Assembly: GCF_963678635.1 (NCBI RefSeq)
Contig: NC_087062.1
Coordinates: forward strand, 64,825,253 to 64,889,252
Direction of reading: 5' to 3'
Length of the DNA: 64,000 nt
From: Symsagittifera roscoffensis
Lineage: Eukaryota; Xenacoelomorpha; Acoela; Convolutidae
Below are positions 19,601 through 27,706 of the stretch, in pieces (within the stretch, counting starts at the first letter, position 1; each line of letters opens with the position of its first letter). The notes beneath the pieces were generated by a model. It was not told the DNA's origin, ran no database searches, and worked only from the letters and a program-made list of their open reading frames with translations. The translations under genes were made by a program, and so were the position numbers.

Positions 19601-21369
19601 AAACTTTTTAAATATCCTTCGAATCGCAACTGACAGGGCTTTAATATGATATATCACTGACTCATTCTGATGATTACTTGTGGTACCTGATTTTGCGTGT
19701 GAAACAAAAAGAAAAAACTAAAACATACCCGAATACAAAGTTCCCCACAATTTTCAAATGGTCGGAAAAAAAACTTCCTCCCACTTTCTGTGGTTGGAAC
19801 AGTTGGTTATTAATGTGATTTTATGGAGTAATAAGGAAGAGGAGAGCTTTAAATTAAGCTATCTTAAACAATTGTTAAAAGCTAACCGTTGAAATTTAGT
19901 TTTTTTTACCCTGACCACTGCCTTTACGCGCTCTAGATTGGGCCAAAAGAGCAGAACTTCAAATTCGGTTGTTCTCAAAACAGAGAAAAAAACTTTTTGT
20001 TTAAAATACTCGAGTCACAACTGAAAAGGGATTTCATTGTTATTCCACTCGACATCATTTGAAGTTTATTTATAGCACCTGATTTTGCGCGGAAAAATTC
20101 AAAAAACCTACAGCGACCACGTTTCGTTATAAAAATAACAATAAGGATAGCCGGAGGCTGTGCAAGTAGCACAGAATCCTCCAACCATTATCTTAGGAAA
20201 TACAAACTCTTTTCATGTTGTTTTTCCAACTTAGTGTTGTTTTAAATTTGGGCATACCCGATAGTCATAGTTTATAAGCAAATAGGGCATGCAACGGTTT
20301 TTACACATTATTAGCTTGAAATTAGACCAAAAATCAAAAATTTCGAACTGGTTTTTCTCGACACTGAGAAAATTTAGTCAATGTTTGTTGTCAGTCAAAA
20401 TCACGACTGAAAGGGCTTTAAATTGATACATCACTCGACCCATTCCGATTCCTATTTGTGGTACCTGATTTTGCATGGAACACAAAGAAAAAAACTAAAA
20501 CACGCCAGAATACAAAGTTACTCCCCATTTTCGATGGTCAGAACAACCATCAAGGAGGTATTTACAAAAAAAAACGTATTAATGAAAATAAAAGAATTGA
20601 GTTTGCGGGAACTGCTCAGCTAGCGGAAATTTTGTTCAGGAAACGAATATTTAGAGTAAGCTTGATTCTGATCAAGGTTTTAATATTCAGTTACAAACCG
20701 CTGAAATCTGTAAGAACTACATGAATCAACACTATAATATTCTTTTTATAGATTTAAAACAGAGGCAAAGCTGCACTTCGTAAACACAAGAAAAATGGGT
20801 AAAAACTAATACAACTGGACTACGGAAACTTCTTTCATATAACCAAATACCTCAAATCGAAAAAAACTTTTACAAACGAAACACTACCGTCTTGAAAAAC
20901 ACTACCGTATGGAATTACCCCTCAACAAATCCAATTCCGGTATGAAAGAGTTGGTCCATTCTCGAATTTGAATAAATTACTTATTTAATTGCATGCATAA
21001 TATAAATAGAAAAAACACAGACACTCACTCTCGAACTGCGTCTGCCTCTTTGGTGAATGCCAGCCACGCCTCTTTGAAATTCTCTTCCTCCGACCCTGCT
21101 TCAGTCATCTTCTTCCACGTATTACTCCATTTAAACAGGGATTCCGCATACGCCCTCTCACACTGCGCTCTTTCGTCTAACATTTTCTTCAGATGACTCA
21201 GTTGCGTGTTGCTGCTTTGGGATCTCTTTATGACTTCTTTGTAGCCATCCAGCTCCCAGATTAATTTGGAGGAGCTGGCACCTTTGGAACTATTAGGGCT
21301 CGCATGCGGTCCATTCTGGACTCGATCAAGCTGTTCCGATGAAGACATTTGCGAATTAGAATTGCTCAT
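1248..21369 (-). CDS. PACSIN: PACSIN/syndapin F-BAR protein gene, six exons
   Basis: Syndapins bend membranes with an F-BAR dimer and link endocytic vesicles to dynamin, N-WASP and EHD proteins at the plasma membrane and endosomes. Coding exons on the minus strand: 21029-21369, 17193-17418, 5295-5465, 4141-4558, 3521-3870 and 1248-1601. All junctions are GT-AG and phases agree (2, 0, 0, 1, 0), giving 619 residues. The F-BAR domain covers about residues 38-300 (WELDGYKEVIKRS, ERAQCERAYAESLFKW, KEAWLAFTKEAD and CPDYTEW align with known PACSINs). A Ser/Thr-rich linker carries two NPF motifs (residues 475-477 and 491-493) that in the family bind EH domains. A PPVPPPPPDD proline tract follows near residue 525. 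The family's C-terminal SH3 domain is missing: either the TAG at 1248 is real, or a donor at 1251-1252 (TCTG|GTTAGA) leads to an SH3 exon beyond the left edge. The start is the first ATG after an in-frame stop. Confidence 0.88.
1602..3520. other. PACSIN intron 5, no gene seen
   Basis: 1.9 kb of AT-rich sequence. It contains a short direct duplication around 3230-3268 (AAAAACTTTCAAACGGCC twice). It also has a TTCGCACCACTTGAGATACA segment near 2313 that recurs near 8175, marking an old dispersed repeat. No coding sequence is supported. Confidence 0.5.
3521..3870 (-). CDS. PACSIN: PACSIN exon 5: linker with two NPF motifs
   Basis: Ser/Thr/Pro-rich, probably disordered. It carries LNPFKYN and YDNPFEH, the EH-domain ligands typical of syndapin linkers. 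Acceptor GTTAG, phase 1. The donor AAT|GTTAGC is weak but is the one that keeps frame with exon 6. Confidence 0.8.
4141..4558 (-). CDS. PACSIN: PACSIN exon 4: end of F-BAR and linker
   Basis: Begins DFEKSRLAFTKQ after TTTTTTCTACAG (family: QFEEKRLRFFRE), passes CPDYTEW (family: NWPQFEEW, end of the F-BAR region) and enters an Ala/Ser-rich linker. The donor is GCAA|GTGAGT, phase 1. Confidence 0.87.
4559..5294. other. PACSIN intron 3, no gene seen
   Basis: 736 bases between the GTATGC donor and the TTTTTTCTACAG acceptor. I see no repeat or coding structure in it. Confidence 0.6.
5295..5465 (-). CDS. PACSIN: PACSIN exon 3: F-BAR helix 3
   Basis: 57 codons between acceptor GCTGCAG and donor CAG|GTATGC, phase 0 at both ends. 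TAQDKYRKAVNELQ and RDMENQFGHAQ correspond to the TKEKYEKSLKEL and MENMEQVFE parts of vertebrate PACSINs. The spacing to exon 2 residues matches the family, so no exon appears to be missing in the 11.7-kb intron. Confidence 0.88.
5873..5930 (+). repeat. Left arm of a long palindrome around the piggyBac insertion
   Basis: Begins ATCAGACGTTAGGTTTAGGT and ends AGAGT next to TTAA. Its reverse complement lies at 7867-7927, on the other side of the hairpin element and the piggyBac element. The two arms differ by a few bases. Confidence 0.85.
5935..5995. mobile_element. 61-bp perfect hairpin element flanked by TTAA (MITE-like)
   Basis: Two perfectly complementary 25-base arms starting TGGGATACGATAACC are separated by an 11-base AT-rich spacer. 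TTAA lies directly outside both ends (5931-5934 and 5996-5999), the target signature of piggyBac-type transposition. It abuts the piggyBac end at 6000. It is too small to encode anything. Confidence 0.7.
6448..6939 (+). CDS. ORF with duplicated Tudor/KOW-like motif in piggyBac element
   Basis: 163 codons starting ATATATGGCTGGG. It contains two related segments: FVAYRADTNWVGQITNIYD (about residues 31-49) followed by VEVLWYNDNSKNTVRLRDIV, and VAWRDDRNIVGRITSVKK (about 91-108). The V-W-x-D/N...VGxI...V pattern with a following V-W-x-N...L-x-D-L/I resembles the small beta-barrel repeats of UBE2O-like and Tudor-like proteins; this is a resemblance only. The C-terminus is Ser/Ala-rich. It occupies the place of the transposase N-terminus and reads into the piggyBac C-terminal region in another frame, probably across a deletion junction near 6900. 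It is probably the N-terminal part of the transposase ORF of this subfamily. Confidence 0.55.
   Translation: MAGAFECNVSWDNGNNDTVYLTDLEFNLDLFVAYRADTNWVGQITNIYDWNDVEVLWYNDNSKNTVRLRDIVPLNPNEFVNERVAWRDDRNIVGRITSVKKSTGRKGTKRTQSVLPVLGSVENILGTSNPDSAEAEPSAEDSAVVSTADNAGTPCTPGYVKGL
6909..7606 (+). pseudogene. piggyBac transposase C-terminal part, frameshifted
   Basis: The first frame has AIRWMDNRYVHLLST, the piggyBac RWxDN...LLST motif after the third catalytic region. A one-base shift near 7076 moves to a frame with AYNNHMGHVDEVNSY (family: YNxxMGGVDxxD). It ends in a cysteine-rich domain, KCEKCDVFLCITAKNCFKQF, typical of the piggyBac C-terminal zinc-binding domain that contacts the transposon ends. 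The catalytic aspartates upstream are deleted, so it is not a functional transposase. Confidence 0.82.
7867..7927 (-). repeat. Right arm of the palindrome around the piggyBac insertion
   Basis: Reverse complement of 5873-5930, starting ACTCTTATGATGTCTTGG and ending ACCTAACGTCTGAT. Removing the two insertions leaves ...AGAGT-TTAA-ACTCT..., an almost spacer-free foldback with the insertion target at its tip. Confidence 0.85.
8779..8820. repeat. 42-bp perfect hairpin
   Basis: Arms AATTGGTATGCTTAT (8779-8793) and ATAAGCATACCAATT (8806-8820) flank a 12-base loop. A related half site (AATCGGTATGCC) lies near 8673. It may be a small foldback element or a cruciform site. Confidence 0.75.
10380..10640 (-). 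mobile_element. tRNA-derived SINE, copy A
   Basis: Read on the minus strand, the head has a tRNA-like segment with CCTGGGACGGCAAAGGTCCT and a B-box-like GTGCGAATC; an A-box-like TGGTCTGGATG lies about 40 bases before it. The body (GCAACTACAATTTTAATTGC, GACAAAATATAAGCAGAC) matches copy B at 24.6-24.9 kb in the same order. Assignment to the SINE class rests on these pol III-like boxes and on having two copies. Confidence 0.6.
11418..11731 (-). CDS. PLAC8-like gene exon 3 (second membrane segment, second Cys cluster)
   Basis: Acceptor TTTTTATAG, then ESKAIAYNQAG, a hydrophobic helix, the second Cys cluster and the C-terminus NPYKPV before TGA. Confidence 0.8.
11418..12345 (-). CDS. PLAC8-family membrane protein gene, three exons, nested in PACSIN intron 2
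   Basis: Exons 11998-12345, 11815-11932 and 11418-11731 (GT-AG, phases 0 and 1) give 259 residues. The N-terminal 90 residues are polar and acidic. The first PLAC8 cysteine cluster, GLLGCMAKPGSCIASFICPC, has Cys 98, 105, 111 and 113. LYVGYAFGRKF follows, then two membrane segments (about 128-148 and 180-203). The second cluster is CAVLWCSSCVLCQ (Cys 227, 232, 235, 238), followed by EFDPL. In simple PLAC8 proteins the two clusters are much closer; here they are split by two hydrophobic helices with a short loop. PLAC8 proteins are cysteine-rich, membrane-associated proteins involved in cell size, metal handling or immune regulation; the specific role here is unknown. The gene lies on the same strand as its host intron. 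Confidence 0.82.
11815..11932 (-). CDS. PLAC8-like gene exon 2 (first membrane segment)
   Basis: Acceptor TTTTTCAG, then LYVGYAFGRKFVGALLFF and a hydrophobic helix. The donor AATG|GTTTGT gives phase 1, which fits the next exon and restores an Ala codon. Confidence 0.8.
11998..12345 (-). CDS. PLAC8-like gene exon 1
   Basis: ATG at 12345, 116 codons, ending in the first Cys cluster. The donor GAG|GTGTGT is in phase 0. Confidence 0.8.
12703..12800 (+). repeat. Inverted repeat arm (partner at 14580-14690)
   Basis: Contains TTTGCATGCAAAAG and CTCTTTTTAATTAATTCTGT followed by TTCCAACTTTTTGCAA. The reverse complement recurs at 14580-14690. The arms are 1.8 kb apart and may mark the ends of an old foldback element. 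Confidence 0.65.
12786..13350. repeat. Diverged ~318-bp tandem repeat, two units
   Basis: The order 'TATAGTTAATGCCAAATTGTT ... CTGCTCATTTTGACGTC ... CAATTAAATTGCTCA' recurs about 318 bases later with substitutions and small indels. It lies between the inverted arms at 12.7 and 14.6 kb. Confidence 0.6.
14580..14690 (-). repeat. Inverted repeat arm (partner at 12703-12800)
   Basis: TTGCAAAAAGTTGGAACCGA followed by AGAATTAATTAAAAAGAG is the reverse complement of the 12.7-kb arm. Confidence 0.65.
17193..17418 (-). CDS. PACSIN: PACSIN exon 2: F-BAR helix 2
   Basis: The acceptor TTTTAAG completes the split Glu codon, then IHMQIASNLRAVRKN aligns with the SEIHLELKNKL region of PACSINs. NWQKE-like GDWQTDNYKK and WSEKLKKVNE follow. 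The donor CAG|GTTTGA ends in phase 0. Confidence 0.88.
17419..21028. repeat. PACSIN intron 1, array of degenerate dispersed repeats
   Basis: No gene seen. The motif CACTCRAYYCATTCTGAT...TTGTGGTACCTGATTTTGCG recurs, diverged, near 17835, 18835, 19655, 20040 and 20425. Two copies (18.9 and 20.15 kb) share AATAAGGATAGCCGG and GTGCAAG-AGCACAGA. Long A/T tracts fill the rest. Confidence 0.55.
21029..21369 (-). CDS. PACSIN: PACSIN exon 1: N-terminus and start of F-BAR
   Basis: Encodes a Ser/Asn-rich leader, then F-BAR helix 1. The ATG at 21369 follows an in-frame TAA with no earlier ATG. An upstream TTG gives a four-codon longer frame and is rejected as a start. The donor is GA|GTGAGT, phase 2. 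Confidence 0.88.
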
Positions 21370-22344
21370 TTTCGAGCTCAATTACTCGTTTTAACGCTAC
21401 TAAATACTCCAAGAGTAAGTAGTGCTTTGAATAAATTTTAAAAAGTAAAATCCAAATCATCGGGGGAAAAAATTTCTTCTACGCACAATGAATTTTAGCT
21501 TGATGCTAATCGCGTGTTCGAATGTACTCTTTTCACACAGTAAGCGGTGATAATTTCAGCAGACATTTTCAGTCGCCCCTGGCGTAGAAACACAGGTAAA
21601 TTGCTTTCATTTTCTTCTGAAAAAAATGTAATATAGTTTAAAATTAGACGTCGAAGAGAAAATTTCCTGCCTGTTAACGGTAACTAAGTAAAACAGAACC
21701 AATGTAATTAATTCTACGTCTAAAGGATGAGATGCACTCGTCGCGTTTACTTCTCAACCATAGGAAGAATTATTGCAAGCTTACAGTCTTTCACGATAAA
21801 ATAGGACACTTTTCGAAGTTACAGACTGAAGAGCGAAAGACTTCATACTACACAGAATAAATTATACCAATGCAAGCAAATCATGTTGTGATTGACTGAA
21901 ATCTTAAATTACATTTGTGTAAATAATATGAATAGGTCACTCCGCTTCAGAACATCATCTAGGTTTTATGATTTTCTTTTCGCAAAACTAACATCCATTG
22001 AGTTTTTTTATTTCGAAGATTGCTTCATTCGTGTCGCTGCTTTTCAAATAGTGTAATAACGGTGAATCCAAATTAGGTTAATGTGTCAAGTATATTAACT
22101 GATTACTTTCAACTTATACCTAATCCGATCACTTGTCATGAAAAGTAAACCATACTGTAGAACACTGACTGCATGCGCCTAATAATCATCAATTTCTTCA
22201 TTCATAAACGCTTACCTTAGTAGAACGCTCACTTAAGATTCTCAAAAAAACACATTTGATTATACTGTGGTAATATCATTCTTGAACAGATCAGCAAACG
22301 CAAGTCCACACGTTTATACAATTTAGATTGATTTGATACAGCCA
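21370..22344. other. Intergenic region between RARS2-like and PACSIN genes
   Basis: 975 bases separating the arginyl-tRNA synthetase stop from the PACSIN start, both on the minus strand. It must hold the synthetase 3'UTR and the PACSIN 5' region. I see no clear TATA box, AATAAA or repeat in it. Confidence 0.5.
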
Positions 22345-22791
22345 TTAAATTCTTCTCAGAGGTGTGACTCCAATAAGACCAAGACTGTGTTCCAAAACGA
22401 TCACACCAGACTGAAATACCGCCAAGCGATTGGTTTGTTTCTTTTCACACGGCTCCGAAACACACGGCGCATTATTGTACAATCTAGTTAGCGCTTTGCA
22501 CAACTGATAAATGAACTCTCTCAACTTGAAAGGATCCAACTCTTCGTAGCACTCATACAAAACACTCTCGTAATTGCTCAAAAGAATCATAAGGTCTGTA
22601 ACATATGTTTTTATTTCCTCACTCTCATGATTGAAGGAGGCGAAGTCAAACTGAAGTGGCTCTGTACGGGGATCGATCGCAAGCCCATTAAATAATGTGT
22701 GTATTTTAGCGCATGACATAAGCACGTATATTCCCGACTTCCCCTTGATTGAAACCACTTCGTTCCAGTTGAACTTGTAATCGCTCATTCT
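22345..22791 (-). CDS. RARS2: RARS2-like last exon (anticodon-binding domain)
   Basis: The acceptor CTGTTTTAG leaves AGA as first codon, giving RMSDYKFNWNEV. The helical DALR anticodon-binding domain follows and ends LRRI-stop. The ATG at 22788 is internal, not a start. Confidence 0.87.
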   Translation of the reverse strand, partial: RMSDYKFNWNEVVSIKGKSGIYVLMSCAKIHTLFNGLAIDPRTEPLQFDFASFNHESEEIKTYVTDLMILLSNYESVLYECYEELDPFKLREFIYQLCKALTRLYNNAPCVSEPCEKKQTNRLAVFQSGVIVLEHSLGLIGVTPLRRI

Positions 22792-23894
22792 CTAAAACAG
22801 AATTAAAGCCATCTGATGTTTTTTTTGCCTTAACTTTTAAACGGTTGCGCAAAAGAAAAAAGACGATAACAAGATACGCTACGATTCACTGCAAATTAAC
22901 CTGCGCCTTGCAAATTAAAACGTAGCTCTCATGGACGATTACCCTTTCCCCCTTCCAATATTTGAAGCTGGCTCAATTACCTTATAGGAGAAACAGTTGA
23001 CAATCAGTGATGCTATCGCCAACTTGTCAGCTACATAATCGAACTCACTCGGGTCCGATTTCGTTGTCTCCTTCATTCTCAACAGCTCAACAACCATATC
23101 CCTCGCATCTTCCACCAAGGAGTCAATGCTCATCGCGTTGCCCTTCCTTGAGCTCATACCAATAACTCGTCCGAACTGTGTGTGAACAAGTTCGCATTTG
23201 TTGTCTGGCAGCAACTTCTTCACGAAGAAATTAACTTTTCGGAAATGCTCGAACTGCCCTTTATCGACAACGTAGAGCATCTTCGACACATTTTCAGAAT
23301 GTTTCAGCCTATCAATAGCTGCAGCAATATCACGGGTCAAATATGTAGAAAAAACTATACATTTTCCATCCTTAAGAGCAAAAGGAACGCGAGTTTTTCT
23401 TTTGCCCTCGACAGGAAAAACAAGAGAATCATCAGTCTTCGCATACGGCACGAGAGTTTTTAATTCATTAGTTATGTCCAAAGCTTTAGACCTGTATTGA
23501 GACTCAGATGTTATTTGATCATACTCGAGTCCAAACTTATCATTCATATCAGCATAATATTCCATAGTTTTCTCACAAACCATTGCCCATAAATTCACGC
23601 AAAAACTGTCTCCAGTTTCGAGCAGTAATTTAGTTCGATCACAATGTTGTCTGAAGTTTGCATTGGTTTCATGCTTAACATTGGCTTCCGCGTACAACTT
23701 CAGCAAGTCGTGAACGTTCAGATGACGTATTTTTTCAAACACGTCTGTTTCTGAGTGCAGTTCTTTTACATAAGTGAGCAGAAGATTGAATTGGTCACCC
23801 CAATCGCCAAGATAACTCAACTTTGTCACACTGTGTCCATGTGCTGAGTATAACTTGCTTATTGTATTTCCCAGAAGAGTAGACCTGAAATTAC
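22345..23894 (-). CDS. RARS2: Mitochondrial-type arginyl-tRNA synthetase, C-terminal two exons
   Basis: ArgRS charges tRNA-Arg with arginine. Exons 22981-23894 and 22345-22791 (GT-AG, phase 0) encode 452 residues. The first exon opens inside the HIGH motif: its first complete codons read NFRSTLLGNTISK, and the class signature would be HxGN with the His on the missing exon. LSYLGDWGDQFNLL, the KMSKS-region equivalent FGRVIGMSSRKGN, SDYKFNWNEV and the C-terminal IGVTPLRRI match the RARS2 subgroup (LSDYKFSWDRV, LGITPVCRM) better than cytosolic ArgRS. About 120 N-terminal residues (targeting peptide and Add1-like region in other proteins) were not found up to the assembly gap. No frameshifts are visible. 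Confidence 0.88.
22981..23894 (-). CDS. RARS2: RARS2-like penultimate exon (catalytic domain)
   Basis: 304 codons from acceptor TTTTGCAG (phase 1) to donor TATAAG|GTAATT (phase 0). It carries the Rossmann catalytic core. Confidence 0.87.
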
Positions 23895-24624
23895 CTGCAA
23901 AATTAAAATGCAATTCTAGCACGTTAATTGCACAATTGAAATGCAATTGGATAGTTGGTGGAATCAGCTTGTGGAATCAAGATTGTGTGTGCCTTATAAT
24001 ATTAGGCAGTAGTGCCTGTGCAATATTATAAACGAGAAACTATTTATATTTTTTTTCAGACAAACATCGATCATCGTTGAAAGAAAAAGTCTGAAAATTC
24101 GGACATCTTGTGGCCTAGATTTGCATGCGAATTTTAAAAATTAAGATCCGTTTTTCAGGAAACTTATTTTGAGCTTATTGAAAAAATATCCATCTTACGC
24201 CAATGTTTCGCCCACCTCTTTGGAGAGTGGCCGAATTAAATATTGATCGAACATTCACATCGCCGTTAGCACTTAAAAAATCAAGATTTAAGACTTATAA
24301 CAGGTTGATAAGTCACCCTCGCCCTCAAAACACATTCACAGAAAAGGCTTTATTGTTCAACAAATGAAATAATATGAGGCCATTAAGCCAATTTAATACA
24401 GGCCGAAACCTATCAAGCACGGAAAAAGGAAACAAAAAAAGCTTGGCCCACCTCTTTGGGGGATGACCTGTACAATTAGTGATCGACCATTCAAATCTTC
24501 CATGAACACTTGGAAATATTCCAGCAAATTTCACTATAAAATTTTGAAAGGTCCCAAAGCCGATAAAAAATAGGCCGAAACCATTCGGGCAGAATAAAGT
24601 TTTTATGCGGGAAAAAAGAAGATA
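23895..24624. repeat. Upstream of the ArgRS exon: two copies of a dispersed repeat
   Basis: CCCACCTCTTTGG(A/G)G...GAT...GACCATTCA-type segments at about 24210-24290 and 24450-24530 are related direct copies. No ArgRS N-terminal exon (SPNIAKPFHA-like) was found. Confidence 0.5.
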
Positions 24625-24905
24625 TACGAAGTCAAGGTTAGTAAAATTACTATCAGCAGTAGTTAATCAAAACACTGAAAGCAACTACAATGTAACTTAC
24701 GTACAGCAAAAAAAAATTCTAAGATATCGCAACTAGCCCGACAAAACATAGGCAGACCAATAAAAAGCCGACAATTCGTTTTTTAAACGCAATTTATCCT
24801 CTTTGAAAAAAAACAGCCCCAATCAGATTCGAATCCAGGACCTTTGCCGTCCCAGGCGTATTCTTTACCTCCAGTCCAATTGAACCCGGTAGGCAGAAAT
24901 TTCAA
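24625..24905 (-). mobile_element. tRNA-derived SINE, copy B
   Basis: On the minus strand it starts near TTGGACTGGAGGTAAAG (A-box-like), then CCTGGGACGGCAAAGGTCCT and GGATTCGAATC (close to the B-box consensus). The body, with ACAAAACATAGGCAGAC and GAAAGCAACTACAATG, is shared with copy A. Confidence 0.65.
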
Positions 24906-25694
24906 TACATTATATGAACTGAACCTAAATTTACCATTTCTAATTTTGACCATTCTGTGAGCAGAGTTACTTAGGGCGCAAACATTACTGAAAATTATTC
25001 TGCAATCATAGAAAAAACAGCTGTTAAAACGGCTGCTGCTTGCTAAATAACTGGTTACTCTTGTTTGACAACATTCAGATCACATAAGTACTGTGAGCAG
25101 ACTACCTGCATTGAACAGCACGATAGCATTGAAACACAGAAGTAAAGCCGAGCTTTGTATCAGTTGCAATCTACTCAAAAGTAAAAAAAAATTGCGGAGG
25201 TCACTGACAAAAAATCTAGAAATACTTTTTAAAAAAAACTTCAAAAAATTCATGTTTGTCTCGGATGATATTCATTTTTAAAAACAAACTTGGAAAAACA
25301 CAATTGACTGCGTCAAATGATGCCTTTCAGAAAAAATTCATCCAGTGCCACATAAGCCGATAAAACTCGGGCAGACGATCGTGAACCGAAAACAAAATTA
25401 AGCTAAAACATTTTGGGCTCCAAGTTTTGTAACTTGAAAAAGTTACCCCACCTGAAACATACAAAGACCTTAAAATCTTTTTTAGCCTTTGAAAGACCTA
25501 CTGTTAGGTGATTAAGTCGATATCACAATTGCCAAAACCATTTGAGCCGAACCTTATGGACAAAAAGGAAAAAATGAGATTAAGGAAATCATATAAAACC
25601 AAAGGTCGCTAACTTAAAAATTACAGGCACGAATCAAACAATCTTTCAATTCTACTAAATACTAAATCTTGATTCTGCAAGAAAACAATTGCTT
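24906..25694. other. AT-rich stretch before the assembly gap
   Basis: No gene seen. Scraps of dispersed repeats are present (for example GCCGATAAAACTCGGGCAGA near 25355, related to the SINE body). Confidence 0.5.
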
Positions 25695-25894
25695 NNNNNN
25701 NNNNNNNNNNNNNNNNNNNNNNNNNNNNNNNNNNNNNNNNNNNNNNNNNNNNNNNNNNNNNNNNNNNNNNNNNNNNNNNNNNNNNNNNNNNNNNNNNNNN
25801 NNNNNNNNNNNNNNNNNNNNNNNNNNNNNNNNNNNNNNNNNNNNNNNNNNNNNNNNNNNNNNNNNNNNNNNNNNNNNNNNNNNNNNNNNNNNNN
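25695..25894. other. Assembly gap, 200 N
   Basis: Exactly 200 undetermined bases, a placeholder size. The right side enters a tandem repeat, which probably caused the break. Confidence 0.99.
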
Positions 25895-26167
25895 CTTTCG
25901 ATTTAGCGAGTTGAAAGCGTTTTAGGCATCTATCAGTAAAACAGCAGGGGCGTTCTCATATTCAATTTCACGTTTTTGTCCTAAACAGAGTTGGTAAATT
26001 GAACCGAGTGACATGCGTATTTTTGATGTTTTTTAATGCCAGCTTTCAATTTAGGAAGTTGAAAGCGTTTTGGCATCTATCAGTAAAATAGCAGGGGTGT
26101 TCGCATATTCAATGCCACGTTTTTGTCATAAACAGAGTTGGTAGTTTGAACTGAGCGACATGAGTTC
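25895..26167. repeat. ~148-bp tandem repeat adjoining the gap
   Basis: Two units start CTTTC-ATTTAG--AGTTGAAAGCG at 25895 and 26043 and share GGCATCTATCAGTAAAA, AGCAGGGG and AAACAGAGTTGGTA. The first unit begins at the last N, so further units probably lie in the gap. Confidence 0.8.
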
Positions 26168-26175
26168 ATTTTTTA

Positions 26176-27706
26176 GCCATTTGGTTTTTGTTCGTCCTAT
26201 TATCCTACGCATAACTTCTCCTACGGTTATGGGCTTTACTCCTGGGTTTTTATCTAAGGGTATTAATCTACATGCATTATATGGTTCCGTTAATCCTGCA
26301 TTTAGTTCTTCGTAGCCATTTTTTTTGGCAATTTTAGCTATTGTTTTTGAAATCTCAGCTGATCGTTGTCCGAAGTTTGTTAAAATACATCTTCATTCAT
26401 ATGCATCAAGGCCAGATTGTCCATGAGATCCGTGCGATCTCATGGCTGCTTTCTTGATCCAGTTCTCCGTCTTGCCAATGCTTGAGTCGCCTTGCTATTG
26501 TTATAGATAAAAATTCATCTGGATTGGATTTTGTTTTGCACAGTAATAAGCGTGGAAACTTCAATGCTGCATCCATTGCGAATGTATGTTCGTTGTTTTC
26601 CATAAGGCTGTTCGGTGTTGTTTTGAGGGTCTCAATTAAGTTAAACAACTTTTTTTTGATAAGATCATCAAGACGGTTTCCAGTGGACCACTTCAGTTTT
26701 TTTTTTCCGTGTGGTTTCTATGAGTTCTGACCAGGTGTTTGACCATGGGTGTTGTGTTGTTACAAGTTCAAAAGTGGAGGGTTCTCTTGGGTTTTGTGAG
26801 TGTGGGACAGTCGAAGGCTGACGGTGGAGTTGAGGAGCAAGGTTTGTACGTAGAGTTGGGAGATTGCATTCATGTGCGTCGTTAGCTGAGTGAAATTGGG
26901 AGGTGCACCGATGGCAGCTGAAACCGTCATAGTGATCACTGGTGCGGGCTAGGCCGCTGCATTTTGCATGCATGTAGCCTGGGCATGAGAAGCATCAAAA
27001 CACCTCCGCCTTGCAAGCTGTTTTTTACAAATAAGGTAATGTGTTTGAGTAGCCATTTGAGGATGGACGGCGTTGTCGAGTAAGCGAGACAAGTTATAGT
27101 TTAAGCTTAAAAGAAAAAAAAATTAGTAAAAAAATATTCAACGTAGAACAAGAAATGAATGCTATCTCGGCAGAACATTTGAGTGGTTAGATTTAGGTTG
27201 AAGTTAGATGAGACAATAAGTGTATGTGGGTGTACAAATCTGTTTATCAAATTGAACACCACTAGATTAAGAATATAGTTTCTACGATTTACTTAAGAGT
27301 TTTTACAAATATTAATTGTTTCGGGGATGATCAGTGTCTTGGGATGAAACTTGTTAGTGACGAGGTTAATCAAGTTTTTCCATTGCTGTTCTAATTCTTG
27401 TGAATGCAGCCTGTTATCATTGTGTCCGAAAACTATTATTACTCTATCTATGCGCTATAGTCTGTTTCGCGAAACTGTTTCAAAAAGATCTTGAAGCGTT
27501 GCGCCGCGGTAGGAGTGAACTGTTGATTTTATTAGAGCTGGTTTGATATATTTTTTCCTCGAAATCCCGATAACTAGTTTCTCTGCAAACTTATAGATGC
27601 TTCTTGCCTGCAATCGCAGCATGTACCTAAAACACAGACAACTGGGGCAAGAAAAGAATTTCTTTGAGACAAATTGAGTCTTGGGGTGATTTATGAATAC
27701 TTTCAT
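26176..27706 (-). pseudogene. Retrotransposon polyprotein relic: SGNH-like, PHD-like finger, RT N-terminus
   Basis: Minus-strand pieces in order: near 27706-27310, STVHSYRGATLQDLFETV followed in another frame by RVIIVFGHNDN, resembling the SGNH/GDSL esterase-like domain of ORF1 proteins (GATxxDL...HVGTND). At 27000-26900 is a PHD-like zinc finger (CFSCPGYMHAKCSG...CHRC). At 26648-26406 is FPRLLLCKTKSN...RLKHWQDGELDQ. At 26390-26180 is RLIPLDKNPGVKPITVGEVM, the RT motif of the same class as the 32.6-35.5 kb element. The palm with YADD and the C-terminal domain are absent. Frameshifts separate the pieces, so it is dead. Confidence 0.7.
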
